From contig NZ_FOXO01000015.1 in the NCBI RefSeq assembly GCF_900115735.1, forward strand, positions 1 through 64,000: a DNA stretch of 64,000 nt. The letters run 5' to 3'. Under the pieces are notes generated by a model. It saw only the letters and a list, made by a program, of their open reading frames with translations. It did not search any database and had not been told where the DNA came from. A program made the position numbers and the translations under genes. The number at the start of each line of letters is the position of its first letter. Within the stretch, counting starts at the first letter, position 1. Source of the stretch: Butyrivibrio proteoclasticus (GTDB lineage Bacteria > Bacillota > Clostridia > Lachnospirales > Lachnospiraceae). This document shows positions 54,929 through 62,600 of this stretch, piece after piece.

Positions 54929-56662
54929 ATGAAGCTTATTAAAAAATTTATCCCCTACTACAAACCTTATATTGGCGTGTTCCTGTTCGATCTTGTATGC
55001 GCTTCAATACTATCTGTAATTGATCTTGCTTTCCCACAATTTTTACGAATCCTTCGAAGTTCTCTTTTCCTCGAAGAACCTAAGGTTATCTTAAGTCGTC
55101 TTGGTCTTTTGGCAATAGCACTTATACTTATGTATATAGTAAGGTCACTTTGCAAATACTATGTCACTTATCAGGGGCACATGATGGGTGCAAAGATGGA
55201 ATCCGGAATGAGGCATGATCTGTTTGAGAGATTTGAAGCATTTTCTTTTTCCTATTATGACACTCACAACACCGGCGAAATGATGAGTAAACTCGTATCC
55301 GACTTATTCGATATTTCCGAACTTGCCCACCACGGCCCGGAAAACATCTTCATCTCAGTGGTAAAAATAGTCGGCTCTTTCATTCTTCTTATGAGAATAA
55401 ATGTCCCTATGACTCTGTGCCTTGTGGCCGTTGTTATATGCATGGCTATTTTTTCAGTGAGCCAGAACAGGAAAATGCGTGCGACTTTCTCCGATAACAG
55501 AAAGAAAATTGCAGGTATCAACTCATCTCTCCAGGACACATTAGGCGGAATACGAGTCGTTAAGTCTTTTACCGGTGAGGAAATTGAGGAAAAGAAATTT
55601 GATGAATCCAACATTGCTTTTCTTGACTCCAAACAGGCAAATTACCGTCAGATGGCAAAATTCCATTCAGGAAACAATCTGTTTGAAGGCCTTATGTTCG
55701 TGACAGTGCTTGTGGCAGGAGGCTTCTTTATTGCAAAGGGCCAGCTTACCGGCGAAGACCTTGCTATCTATGCGCTTTACATAAACATTTTCATTAACCC
55801 GGTCAATGTCCTTGTTGAATTTACAGAGCAGCTCCAAAAGGGTCTTGCGGGCTTTGAGAGATTCCGTGAAGTTATGGATACCATGCCTGAGATCGTGGAT
55901 AAAGAAAACGCCGGAGAGCTTAAGAATGTCAAGGGCGTTATTGATTATAAGAACGTAAGTTTTTCATACGAAGAAGATGAAGCAGTGTTAAAAGATATAA
56001 ATCTACATGTGGAGGCCGGAAAATCAGTTGCCATAGTTGGACCTTCAGGCGGCGGGAAAACAACGCTTTGCTCGCTGCTTCCAAGATTCTACGATGTCAC
56101 AGAAGGTTCTGTTCTCATTGATGGCACTGACATTCGAGATGTGACTCAAAAGTCGCTTCGCTCCTACATCGGCATCGTTCAGCAGGAAGTATATCTTTTT
56201 AATGGAACGGTAAAAGAAAATATCGCATACGGAAAGCAGAATGCCACAATGGAAGAAATTGTGGAAGCAGCAAGAAATGCTGATCTTTTGGATTTTATTG
56301 AAAGTCTTCCAAATGGCTTTGATACAGAGGTTGGAGAAAGAGGTGCAAGACTTTCCGGAGGTCAGAAGCAGCGTATCGCCATAGCAAGAGTGTTCCTTAA
56401 GAACCCTCCAATCCTGATCCTTGATGAGGCAACCAGTGCTCTTGACAATGAAAGCGAAAGATACATTCAGGAAAGTCTCGATAAACTCTCTGTAGGTCGA
56501 ACAACCATTACAATTGCTCACAGGCTTTCAACAATCCTTGGTGCTGATGAGATCATCGTTCTGGATGAAGACGGCATCAAAGAGCGTGGCACTCATAAAG
56601 AGCTCATCAAAAAAGGCGGTCTCTACGAAAAGTACTACCGCATGCAGCTCGGAAAAGTCTGA
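54929..56662 (+). CDS. ABC transporter, fused permease and ATPase (type IV exporter)
   Basis: 577 residues. Six membrane segments in about 15-310, then the ATPase: Walker A GPSGGGKTTL, Q-loop IVQQEVYLFNGTV, signature LSGGQKQRIA, Walker B ILILDEATSALD and switch His in IAHRLSTI. Known: homo- or heterodimeric exporters of lipids, peptides or drugs. It has no partner half-transporter beside it, so a homodimer is likely. It faces plus while its neighbour is minus, with clear promoters for both. Confidence 0.93.
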   Translation: MKLIKKFIPYYKPYIGVFLFDLVCASILSVIDLAFPQFLRILRSSLFLEEPKVILSRLGLLAIALILMYIVRSLCKYYVTYQGHMMGAKMESGMRHDLFERFEAFSFSYYDTHNTGEMMSKLVSDLFDISELAHHGPENIFISVVKIVGSFILLMRINVPMTLCLVAVVICMAIFSVSQNRKMRATFSDNRKKIAGINSSLQDTLGGIRVVKSFTGEEIEEKKFDESNIAFLDSKQANYRQMAKFHSGNNLFEGLMFVTVLVAGGFFIAKGQLTGEDLAIYALYINIFINPVNVLVEFTEQLQKGLAGFERFREVMDTMPEIVDKENAGELKNVKGVIDYKNVSFSYEEDEAVLKDINLHVEAGKSVAIVGPSGGGKTTLCSLLPRFYDVTEGSVLIDGTDIRDVTQKSLRSYIGIVQQEVYLFNGTVKENIAYGKQNATMEEIVEAARNADLLDFIESLPNGFDTEVGERGARLSGGQKQRIAIARVFLKNPPILILDEATSALDNESERYIQESLDKLSVGRTTITIAHRLSTILGADEIIVLDEDGIKERGTHKELIKKGGLYEKYYRMQLGKV

Positions 56663-56688
56663 ATCAACACTTTCTTGTAACCGGACGC

Positions 56689-56884
56689 AGCCGAGCTGAT
56701 AGTGTAGGCATAGCTCTGTTCACTCTGATATTTTTCAATGTGATAAATTGGACATAAAACACCCACAAAAGACTTGTTTCATACTTATTCAGAACACAAG
56801 TCTTCTGTGGGTTTATTTATATCCATTTATCATCATTTCAAAATAAATCGTTCACATCACTATGCCTACACTTTCAGTTCGGCT
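56689..56884. repeat. Long imperfect hairpin A downstream of the ABC exporter
   Basis: The base arms 56689-56713 and 56860-56884 match at 23 of 25 bases when one is reversed. Weaker pairing continues inward (GATAAAT and ATAAA words on both sides) to the strong terminator stem at 56761-56812, which forms the apex. The whole is about 196 nt and non-coding. It is the first part of a 723-base stretch without a gene. Confidence 0.75.
56761..56812 (+). terminator. Intrinsic terminator of the ABC exporter
   Basis: 16-bp stem ACCCACAAAAGACTTG / CAAGTCTTCTGTGGGT (one mismatch-type pair) with a 20-nt loop and TTTATTTAT after it. It is the tip of hairpin A. Confidence 0.8.
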
Positions 56885-56931
56885 GCTGTTCGTGAAAAAA
56901 TATTAGTCTTTATATGTGTCGTAAACCATAA

Positions 56932-57117
56932 ATCCAAAAGTGCCCATACCTTTGGATAGAGCGATTTAGTATAAGCAATAGAGACAGTTAATAAAAAATA
57001 ATTCGCCTCATTTCCTGTTTTGAATAAGCATGAAAGGAAATGAGGCGAATTATTTTGAATTTACTGTCTCTTTGCGAATACTCCGAGATCTATCCGAAGG
57101 TATGGGCACTTCTGGAT
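56932..57117. repeat. Long imperfect hairpin B
   Basis: 186 nt. Basal stem 56932-56960 with 57089-57117 (27 of 29 Watson-Crick plus one G-T); middle stem 56980-56988 with 57063-57071; apical stem 56995-57016 with 57035-57056, perfect over 22 bp, and an 18-nt loop. The stems are separated by small internal loops. No coding frame is convincing. The right basal arm overlaps the repeat unit that also occurs at 36391. Confidence 0.85.
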
Positions 57118-57145
57118 TTTATGCCACTCGCAATAAAGTATATAT
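57105..57145 (+). repeat. Copy of the palindrome half found in the U32 terminator
   Basis: Matches the minus strand of 36391-36431 at 38 of 41 bases (core TGGATTTTATGCCACTCGC). Here the left arm that would complete the terminator is missing, so this is half an element attached to hairpin B. Confidence 0.8.
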
Positions 57146-57171
57146 TCTTGAACATAAAGTTCAAGAATATA
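57141..57171. repeat. Perfect hairpin C
   Basis: TATATTCTTGAAC / GTTCAAGAATATA, 13 bp, loop ATAAA. No T-run follows on the plus strand. Confidence 0.8.
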
Positions 57172-57217
57172 TCAACCATGCCAAATTGAATCGACTACGT
57201 CGATGAGGCATGGTTGA
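57172..57217. repeat. Hairpin D with inner dyad
   Basis: TCAACCATGCC / GGCATGGTTGA, 11 bp perfect, with a second dyad (TCGAC-TAC-GTCGA, 57191-57203) in the loop. Confidence 0.75.
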
Positions 57218-57237
57218 CCCTTGTATCACCTTCTCAC

Positions 57238-57262
57238 GAAACCCGCAGCAAGTGCGGGTTTC
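57238..57262 (+). terminator. Hairpin E, terminator-like, upstream of the U32-like gene
   Basis: GAAACCCGCA / TGCGGGTTTC, 10 bp perfect, loop GCAAG, followed by TGTAATTT. It could be an attenuator in the leader of the gene at 57386 or a plain terminator; a further 120 nt precede the ATG with a possible promoter (TTGGCG, TAAAGT). Confidence 0.55.
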
Positions 57263-57385
57263 TGTAATTTCATTTAATAAGTCATGCTTTTTGAAAAATA
57301 GTGGTTCTATAGCAATATGTGATTGGCGTGGGCGACTGAAAATGGGTAAAGTTAGGATATAAGTTTTTTCGCGAGGTGTATTGAT

Positions 57386-58339
57386 ATGGGGAATGTTCGT
57401 TTTCATTTGCCGGGGCTGAGGTACAATTATCCGCTAAATATGTTTTGGATAAGTATGATGAAGCAGTACCCGCATTATTTTAGAGAAAGTGTTGAGATTG
57501 CATCGTTTTTTGGCTCTTTTCCATTTTCGCTTTGGAACGGAGGAAGGCTGATAGCTGATGATCAGTGCGACAGGGCTTTTGTCCAGAATGTAATAAAGAG
57601 CATAAATGCAAATCACATACCTGTTCGTTTTACATTTACTAATCCTCTTATTACTGAAGAAGATTTAATGGATCCATTCTGTAATTTCTGTATGGAAGCA
57701 GGGGATAACGGCATGAATGAAGTGCTGGTATTCTCGCCACTTCTTGAGGAATTCATCAGAACCAAATATCCTTCATATAAGATTGATTCTACAACCTGTA
57801 AGGAAATAAAAGATTTAGACAGCCTGAATGAAGAGCTTAATAAAGACTATAAATATGTGGTTCTTGACTACAACATGAACAACAAGTGGGATCTGATAGA
57901 GCAGATTCACCACAAAGAGAAGCTTGAGGTGCTTGTAAATGCCCTTTGTGTTCCCGATTGCAAGAGAAGGGGTGATCACTACAAGAACATTGCACTTAAT
58001 CAGGAGATAGTAAAAGAAAACAGGTTTCTTCCAAAGGACAAACAAAAGCCGCTTATTCCATGGAAATGCGAGTATGGTGACAAAAACTGCATCTATACCA
58101 TTCAGGACTACTCAACATATGTTTCTCCCGAACTTATATGGGATAAATATGTACCAATGGGAATCAACAATTTTAAGATTGAGGGCAGAACCGCTAATCT
58201 CTTCTCGCTCATTGAGACTTACTGTCATTACATGATAAAGCCCGAGTATATCGGAGAGGCAAGACTACTTCTCATGAGAAATCTCGAAGCCTCCAAGATT
58301 ATTCAGGTCAACAGACCAAGACCGTCTGCATTTAAATAA
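57386..58339 (+). CDS. Orphan U32-like TIM-barrel protein
   Basis: 317 residues with GAGGTG upstream. I do not recognise a characterised family. Similarity to U32 proteins is seen in STTCKEIKDLDSL, VLVNALCVPDCKRRGDHY (the place of the U32 signature) and NNFKIEGRTANLFSLIETY. Four cysteines, 188, 192, 228 and 235, could bind an Fe-S cluster as in UbiU/UbiV. The motif and spacing differ clearly from the TrhP-like gene at 36450. It stands alone between palindromic regions, so its pathway cannot be inferred from neighbours. Confidence 0.72.
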   Translation: MGNVRFHLPGLRYNYPLNMFWISMMKQYPHYFRESVEIASFFGSFPFSLWNGGRLIADDQCDRAFVQNVIKSINANHIPVRFTFTNPLITEEDLMDPFCNFCMEAGDNGMNEVLVFSPLLEEFIRTKYPSYKIDSTTCKEIKDLDSLNEELNKDYKYVVLDYNMNNKWDLIEQIHHKEKLEVLVNALCVPDCKRRGDHYKNIALNQEIVKENRFLPKDKQKPLIPWKCEYGDKNCIYTIQDYSTYVSPELIWDKYVPMGINNFKIEGRTANLFSLIETYCHYMIKPEYIGEARLLLMRNLEASKIIQVNRPRPSAFK

Positions 58340-58385
58340 AAAAGAATCAATTCTTTACAGTTCTTTTCTACACTGTATATTAACG

Positions 58386-58427
58386 AGAGGATACTTGCCA
58401 ACCAGATTGGTTGGACAAGTATCCTCT
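58386..58427 (+). terminator. Strong terminator after the U32-like gene
   Basis: Two-part stem: AGAGGATACTTG / CAAGTATCCTCT (12 bp) and inner CCAACCA / TGGTTGG (7 bp), with a one-base bulge, then TTATTTG. Confidence 0.88.
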
Positions 58428-58464
58428 TTATTTGTATATACGTAAGTAATGGCTCCGTACGCCA

Positions 58465-58590
58465 CCATTGACTGAACCTGAGGAAAACGCCTTTGTCTGC
58501 GAGCCGACGGTGAGAATGATGGGAACAGTAGCTTCATTCATGCACCGTCGGATTCAGCATTGTAGCGTTTTCCTCAGAACCCGTCAATGG
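58465..58590. repeat. 126-nt hairpin within the left arm
   Basis: Three nested perfect stems: CCATTGAC / GTCAATGG (58465-58472, 58583-58590), CTGAGGAAAACGC / GCGTTTTCCTCAG (58478-58490, 58565-58577) and CCGACGGTG / CACCGTCGG (58504-58512, 58543-58551), with a 30-nt apical loop. Confidence 0.88.
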
Positions 58591-58619
58591 CAAGCACCTT
58601 GCGGTGTGGCTGCATTAAA

Positions 58620-58714
58620 GTGCCTCAGGCTCCAAATCCAGGAACAGTAGGGGCGGCTACTTTAAGGTGCATCGGGCTCTGAATCCAGGAACATCAGAAG
58701 TGGCCACTTTCAAG
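58620..58714 (+). repeat. Tandem duplication inside the left arm
   Basis: Two adjacent units, 58620-58666 and 58667-58714, both running from GTGC-TC-GGCTC through AATCCAGGAACA to ACTTT-AAG. The right arm has one copy only. Confidence 0.75.
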
Positions 58715-58771
58715 AATGCGTAGTGCTATATGCTCGCGGCTCCCTATGTAATGAGAGCGAAAATGCTGTTT

Positions 58772-59005
58772 TGGGTATATAGCTTGATTTTGAGATTACA
58801 GCATCACTCACCAAGATTTCTGACTTGTGATTTTGGGTATATACGGACTTTTTGAAGTTCACACACCCTTTTATAGGTGGTTGATCGTCTCATATCACTC
58901 ATTCAATGGATGTGTAGTTCTATTTTTTCTCGTATATACCCATTTTCCCTTCCCGAGAATTCTCCCGATGGATGTCGTAACTTAAAAAGTATAGCTATAT
59001 ACCCA
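58772..59005. repeat. Two nested inverted pairs of a GGGTATATA box
   Basis: TGGGTATATA at 58772 and 58834, and TATATACCCA at 58933 and 58996. The outer pair shares the flank AGC/GCT and the inner pair shares CG/CG, so each partner matches its own mate better than the others. A CATCACTCA (58802) / TGAGTGATG (59042) pair adds a further, interleaved level. Confidence 0.8.
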
Positions 59006-59072
59006 TTTCACTGTGACAATCCAGAGTTAGGAGAAGATTTTTGAGTGATGTATGAAAGATGTATGCGAGGAT

Positions 59073-59332
59073 GTGGGATAAGTGCTTAAATATTGTTCAT
59101 CTTATCCTATGGACTTAACAATCCGTATAGTGTGTGTTCTCATGAGTAGGATAAATGCTTGATTTTAGCGCTTTTTATCCCACTATTCTTATCATTTTTG
59201 TTAACAATTCTGTTGATTTGTGGGATAAATCTATGGTTTTATTGTTTTTTTATCCTACAAACCAGTAGAATCTTCACCCACAATGTTCAAAATTATAGGA
59301 TAAAAGGAGCAAAAATCAACCTTTTATCCTAC
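59073..59332. repeat. Phased array of four inverted GTRGGATAA box pairs
   Basis: Units at 59073-59110, 59146-59183, 59220-59258 and 59295-59332. Each has a left box RTRGGATAA and a right box TTATCCYAY/C as its inverse, 38-39 nt long. The units are separated by 35, 36 and 36 nt. Box cores repeat at alternating steps of about 26 and 47 bp. Interiors of the units and the spacers are not conserved. Confidence 0.85.
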
Positions 59333-59374
59333 ATGTGAGCAAATCCACTATCAGAATGCCACCACTACTGTTAC

Positions 59375-59606
59375 TAGCACTACACATTCTTGAAAGTAGC
59401 CGTCCTTACTGTTCTCGGATTCAAAGCCTGAGGCACCTTAAACCAGACACACCGCAAGGTGCTTGCCATTGACGGGTTCTGAGGGAAACGCTACAATGCT
59501 GGATCCGACGGTGCATGAATCTGACTACTGTTCCCATCACCCTCACCGTCGGCTCGCAGACAAAGGCGTTTTCCTCAGGTTCAGTCAATGGTGGCGTACG
59601 AAGCCA
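59375..59606 (-). repeat. Right inverted-repeat arm
   Basis: 232 nt, reverse copy of 58450-58728 lacking one 47-48-nt unit. It ends about 27 nt after the mfd stop, so mfd transcripts run into it. Near the outer end is a small hairpin GGTGGC/GCCACC. Confidence 0.85.
59466..59591. repeat. 126-nt hairpin within the right arm
   Basis: Same three nested stems as in the left arm, same total length. One stem base differs (CTGAGGGAAACGC), which gives a G-T pair in plus-strand RNA. Confidence 0.85.
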
Positions 59607-59632
59607 CCATCTATACTTCAAAACTGAAAGTA

Positions 59633-62600
59633 TTATTCCCTGACGAGTGCTTTCATCTTTTCCACAATCTCCTCGGTATCTTCAAGGAGTTTTTGCCCGG
59701 CCTTGGTTGGATTGCCATCTTTCTGGTATTTGTAGACAAACACCGGAATACCTGCGCTATGGAAGGCCATGTTTCCTTTGTAGGAAGCTATGAAACCCGG
59801 TATCTTTCCGGCGTCAATCTTGGCGTTTGGATTTATCTTGAACTCTATGATTCCATTTCCGCCCTTGATCTCAGGAATGTAAAGCGAATGGGCTTTGGAG
59901 CGTAAAAGAGATATCCTAAGAAGGTTGTCTGCTGCCTGAGGCACTTCTCCAAATCTGTCTATGAGCTCATCTCTCATATCATCGCATTCCTGCTGATTCT
60001 CAAGCGTTGCTATTCGCTTGTATATCTCAAGCTTCTGCTCTTCATTCAAGATATATTCATTAGGAATGAAAGCATCCACATCAAGATCAATGCTGGTGTT
60101 GATTGCATTTAAAAGCTCATCATCTGTGCTGTCCCCCTTCTTGATCCTGACTGCCTCTCCAAGCATCTTGCAATACAAGTCATATCCTACTGCCTGCATG
60201 TGACCTGACTGCTTTCTTCCAAGAAGGCTTCCCGCTCCTCTGATCTCTAGGTCACGCATGGCAATCTTAAATCCGCTTCCTAAATCTGTGAACTCTCTAA
60301 TAGCGGAAAGACGCTTTTCAGCAACTTCTTTTAGCATCTTATCTCTTTTATACATAAGGAACGCATAAGCTGTCCTGTTAGAGCGACCAACTCTTCCCCT
60401 CAGCTGATAGAGCTGCGAAAGTCCCATCTTATCAGAATCGTGGATTATCATGGTATTAACATTTGAAATATCAAGTCCTGTCTCAATGATGGTTGTTGAT
60501 ACAAGCACATCGATGGTTCCATCAATGAAGTCGTACATGATCCTTTCAAGTTCCGACTCTTTCATCTGTCCATGGGCAAAAGCAACATTGGCCTCCGGAA
60601 CAAGCTTTTGTATCTGAGCCGCCATATCAGCAATGGTATTTACTCTGTTGTACACATAATAAACCTGTCCATTCCTTGAAAGCTCGCGTACAATGGCCTC
60701 TCTTACGAGCTCGTCATTGTACTCCATAACATAAGTCTGAATTGGCATTCTGTCATTTGGAGCCTCCTCAAGGACACTCATCTCCCTGATACCAACAAGT
60801 GACATATGAAGGGTACGCGGAATAGGCGTAGCTGACAAAGTAAGAACATCAATATTCTCTTTTAATGTCTTTAGCTTTTCTTTGTGAGTAACGCCAAAGC
60901 GCTGCTCTTCATCCACAATAAGCAGTCCTAAATCTTTGTACTTCACATCTTTTGACAAAAGTCTGTGGGTTCCAATGACAATATCCACAAGTCCTTTTTG
61001 CAGGTCCTGAACTGTTTTCTTTTGCTCTGCTGCGGTCCTGAATCTGGACATCAGGTCCACTCTTACAGGAAAATCACGCATTCTTTCAGAGAAAGTATTG
61101 TAATGCTGCTGTGCAAGGATAGTCGTAGGGACAAGGACTGCAACCTGTTTGCCATCCTGAACAGCCTTAAAGGCCGCTCTTATGGCAATCTCTGTCTTTC
61201 CAAAACCAACATCTCCGCAGATCAGTCTGTCCATAGTCTTGGTAGACTCCATATCCCTCTTTGTATCCTCTATAGCTGTGAGCTGATCGTCTGTCTCCTG
61301 ATAGGGGAAAGCATCCTCAAACTCCTGCTGCCACACAGTATCTTTTCCAAACTGATATCCCACAGCCTGCTGACGTTTTGCATAGAGCTCAACAAGATCC
61401 TGTGCCACTTCCTCAACTGCTGCCTTGACCTTCGCCTTAGTGTGACTCCAGTCGCCGCTTCCAAGCTTATTGAGCTTAGGCTTGTGGGCATGCTCGCTGT
61501 CGTCGCCGCCGGAAGCATATTTCTGAATTACAGAAAGACCTGTCGCCAGAATATAGAGATTTCCTCCATCTCCATACTCAACTTTTATGTAATCCTTGAC
61601 CACATGATCTGTCTCAATTTTCTCAATTCCCCTGTAGATACCAAGACCGTGATCTTCATGAACCACGTAATCACCTATCTTAAGATCTGCAAAGTCAGAT
61701 ATCTTCTCGCCCTTATAGGTGCTCTTTTTCTTTTTTCTCTTCTTGGTATGTTCAGTAAAAATGTCTGACTCAGCAATTACAGCAAACTTGATGTCCGGAT
61801 ATTCAAAGCCTTTCAATATTCTGCCGTAGTAAGTCATGATCTCGCCTGGCTTTAATACCCTCCCGGGATCTTCGCTATAGAATGCACTGACAAGATTATC
61901 CCTAAGGTCATCAACAATTCTTTTTGCTCTTGTTCTTGAACCTGATAGAATAAGCACTCTGTAGCCCTGCTTTACATATGCCTTCAAATCTTTTACCAGA
62001 GATTCAAAGCTGTTGTTATAGGGGGCTACACTCCTTGTCCTTATATCCCAGCTCTTTTCCGGCGAAAAGATATTCTGGCTTTTAGGAATCGGTAATGAGG
62101 AAATGATAACTCTTCTGCCGTTTGCCATTCTGCTGACGCAGTTATCAGTTCCATACAAAAGATCCATCTGCCCCGGAAGAACATATCCCTTTTCTGCTCT
62201 GTGGGTCATGCTCTCTCTGAATTCAGCCTCAACCGCCATGGCATGCTCTGCCACTCTTCCGGGCTCATCGATAAAGATACAGCTTTTACCCTTGGGGAAC
62301 ATCTCCTGAATAGTTACTGTATCTTCATAGAAATATCTGATATAGCTCTCAAGGTTAACTGATGTTTTCAGTTCAAAGAGCTGTTCTCTAAGTTCCTGAG
62401 TCTGAGTTTTTAACTGATGAGCCTCTTTTGTCTTAAACTCCGAACGAAGTACCTCGACACATCTGTCAGTTTCTTCCTGGATTCTGTCCATTCCTTCCCG
62501 GAGTTTATCCTCATCAAGAATAATCTCAGATGCAGGATAGATTTCAATTGATTCAAGCTTTTCAAGCGATCTCTGAGAAAGAATATCAAAGCTCCTGATA

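Larger units (their letters stand above)
58450..58728 (+). repeat. Left inverted-repeat arm
   Basis: 279 nt. Matches the right arm at high identity from GGCTYCGTACGCCACC inward, with differences concentrated in hairpin loops. It carries one extra 47-48-nt unit compared with the right arm. Confidence 0.85.
58450..59606. other. 1.16-kb non-coding element bounded by long inverted repeats
   Basis: Covers most of the gene-free stretch between 58340 and 59632. Left arm 58450-58728 and right arm 59375-59606 are inverted copies; the 646-nt core 58729-59374 has nested and phased boxes described separately. No open frame in it looks real: the two similar 60-residue frames inside the arms are forced by the repeat. 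Arms look richer in G and C than the core and the neighbourhood. No transposase, tRNA or protein domain is encoded, so a non-autonomous mobile element, a structured RNA or a protein-binding locus are the options. Confidence 0.8.

Noticed and set aside
58468..58650. A 60-residue frame in the left arm, with a similar frame in the right arm (59421-59621)
   Set aside because: Both are forced by the inverted repeat. The differences between copies follow hairpin loops rather than codon positions, and no ribosome site precedes them.
59073..59332. The array taken as a CRISPR (38-nt repeats, 35-36-nt spacers)
   Set aside because: Only the 9-10-nt ends of each unit are conserved; the interior of the supposed repeat varies freely, and no cas genes are present.
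59073..59332. TTATCC boxes taken as DnaA boxes of an origin
   Set aside because: The consensus TTATNCACA is not met: bases 7-9 are YAC or YAT. dnaA and dnaN are absent from the window. A DnaA test is still worthwhile.
60965..61768. 267-residue antisense frame over mfd
   Set aside because: Lies wholly within the helicase core of mfd and has no recognisable domain or start signal.
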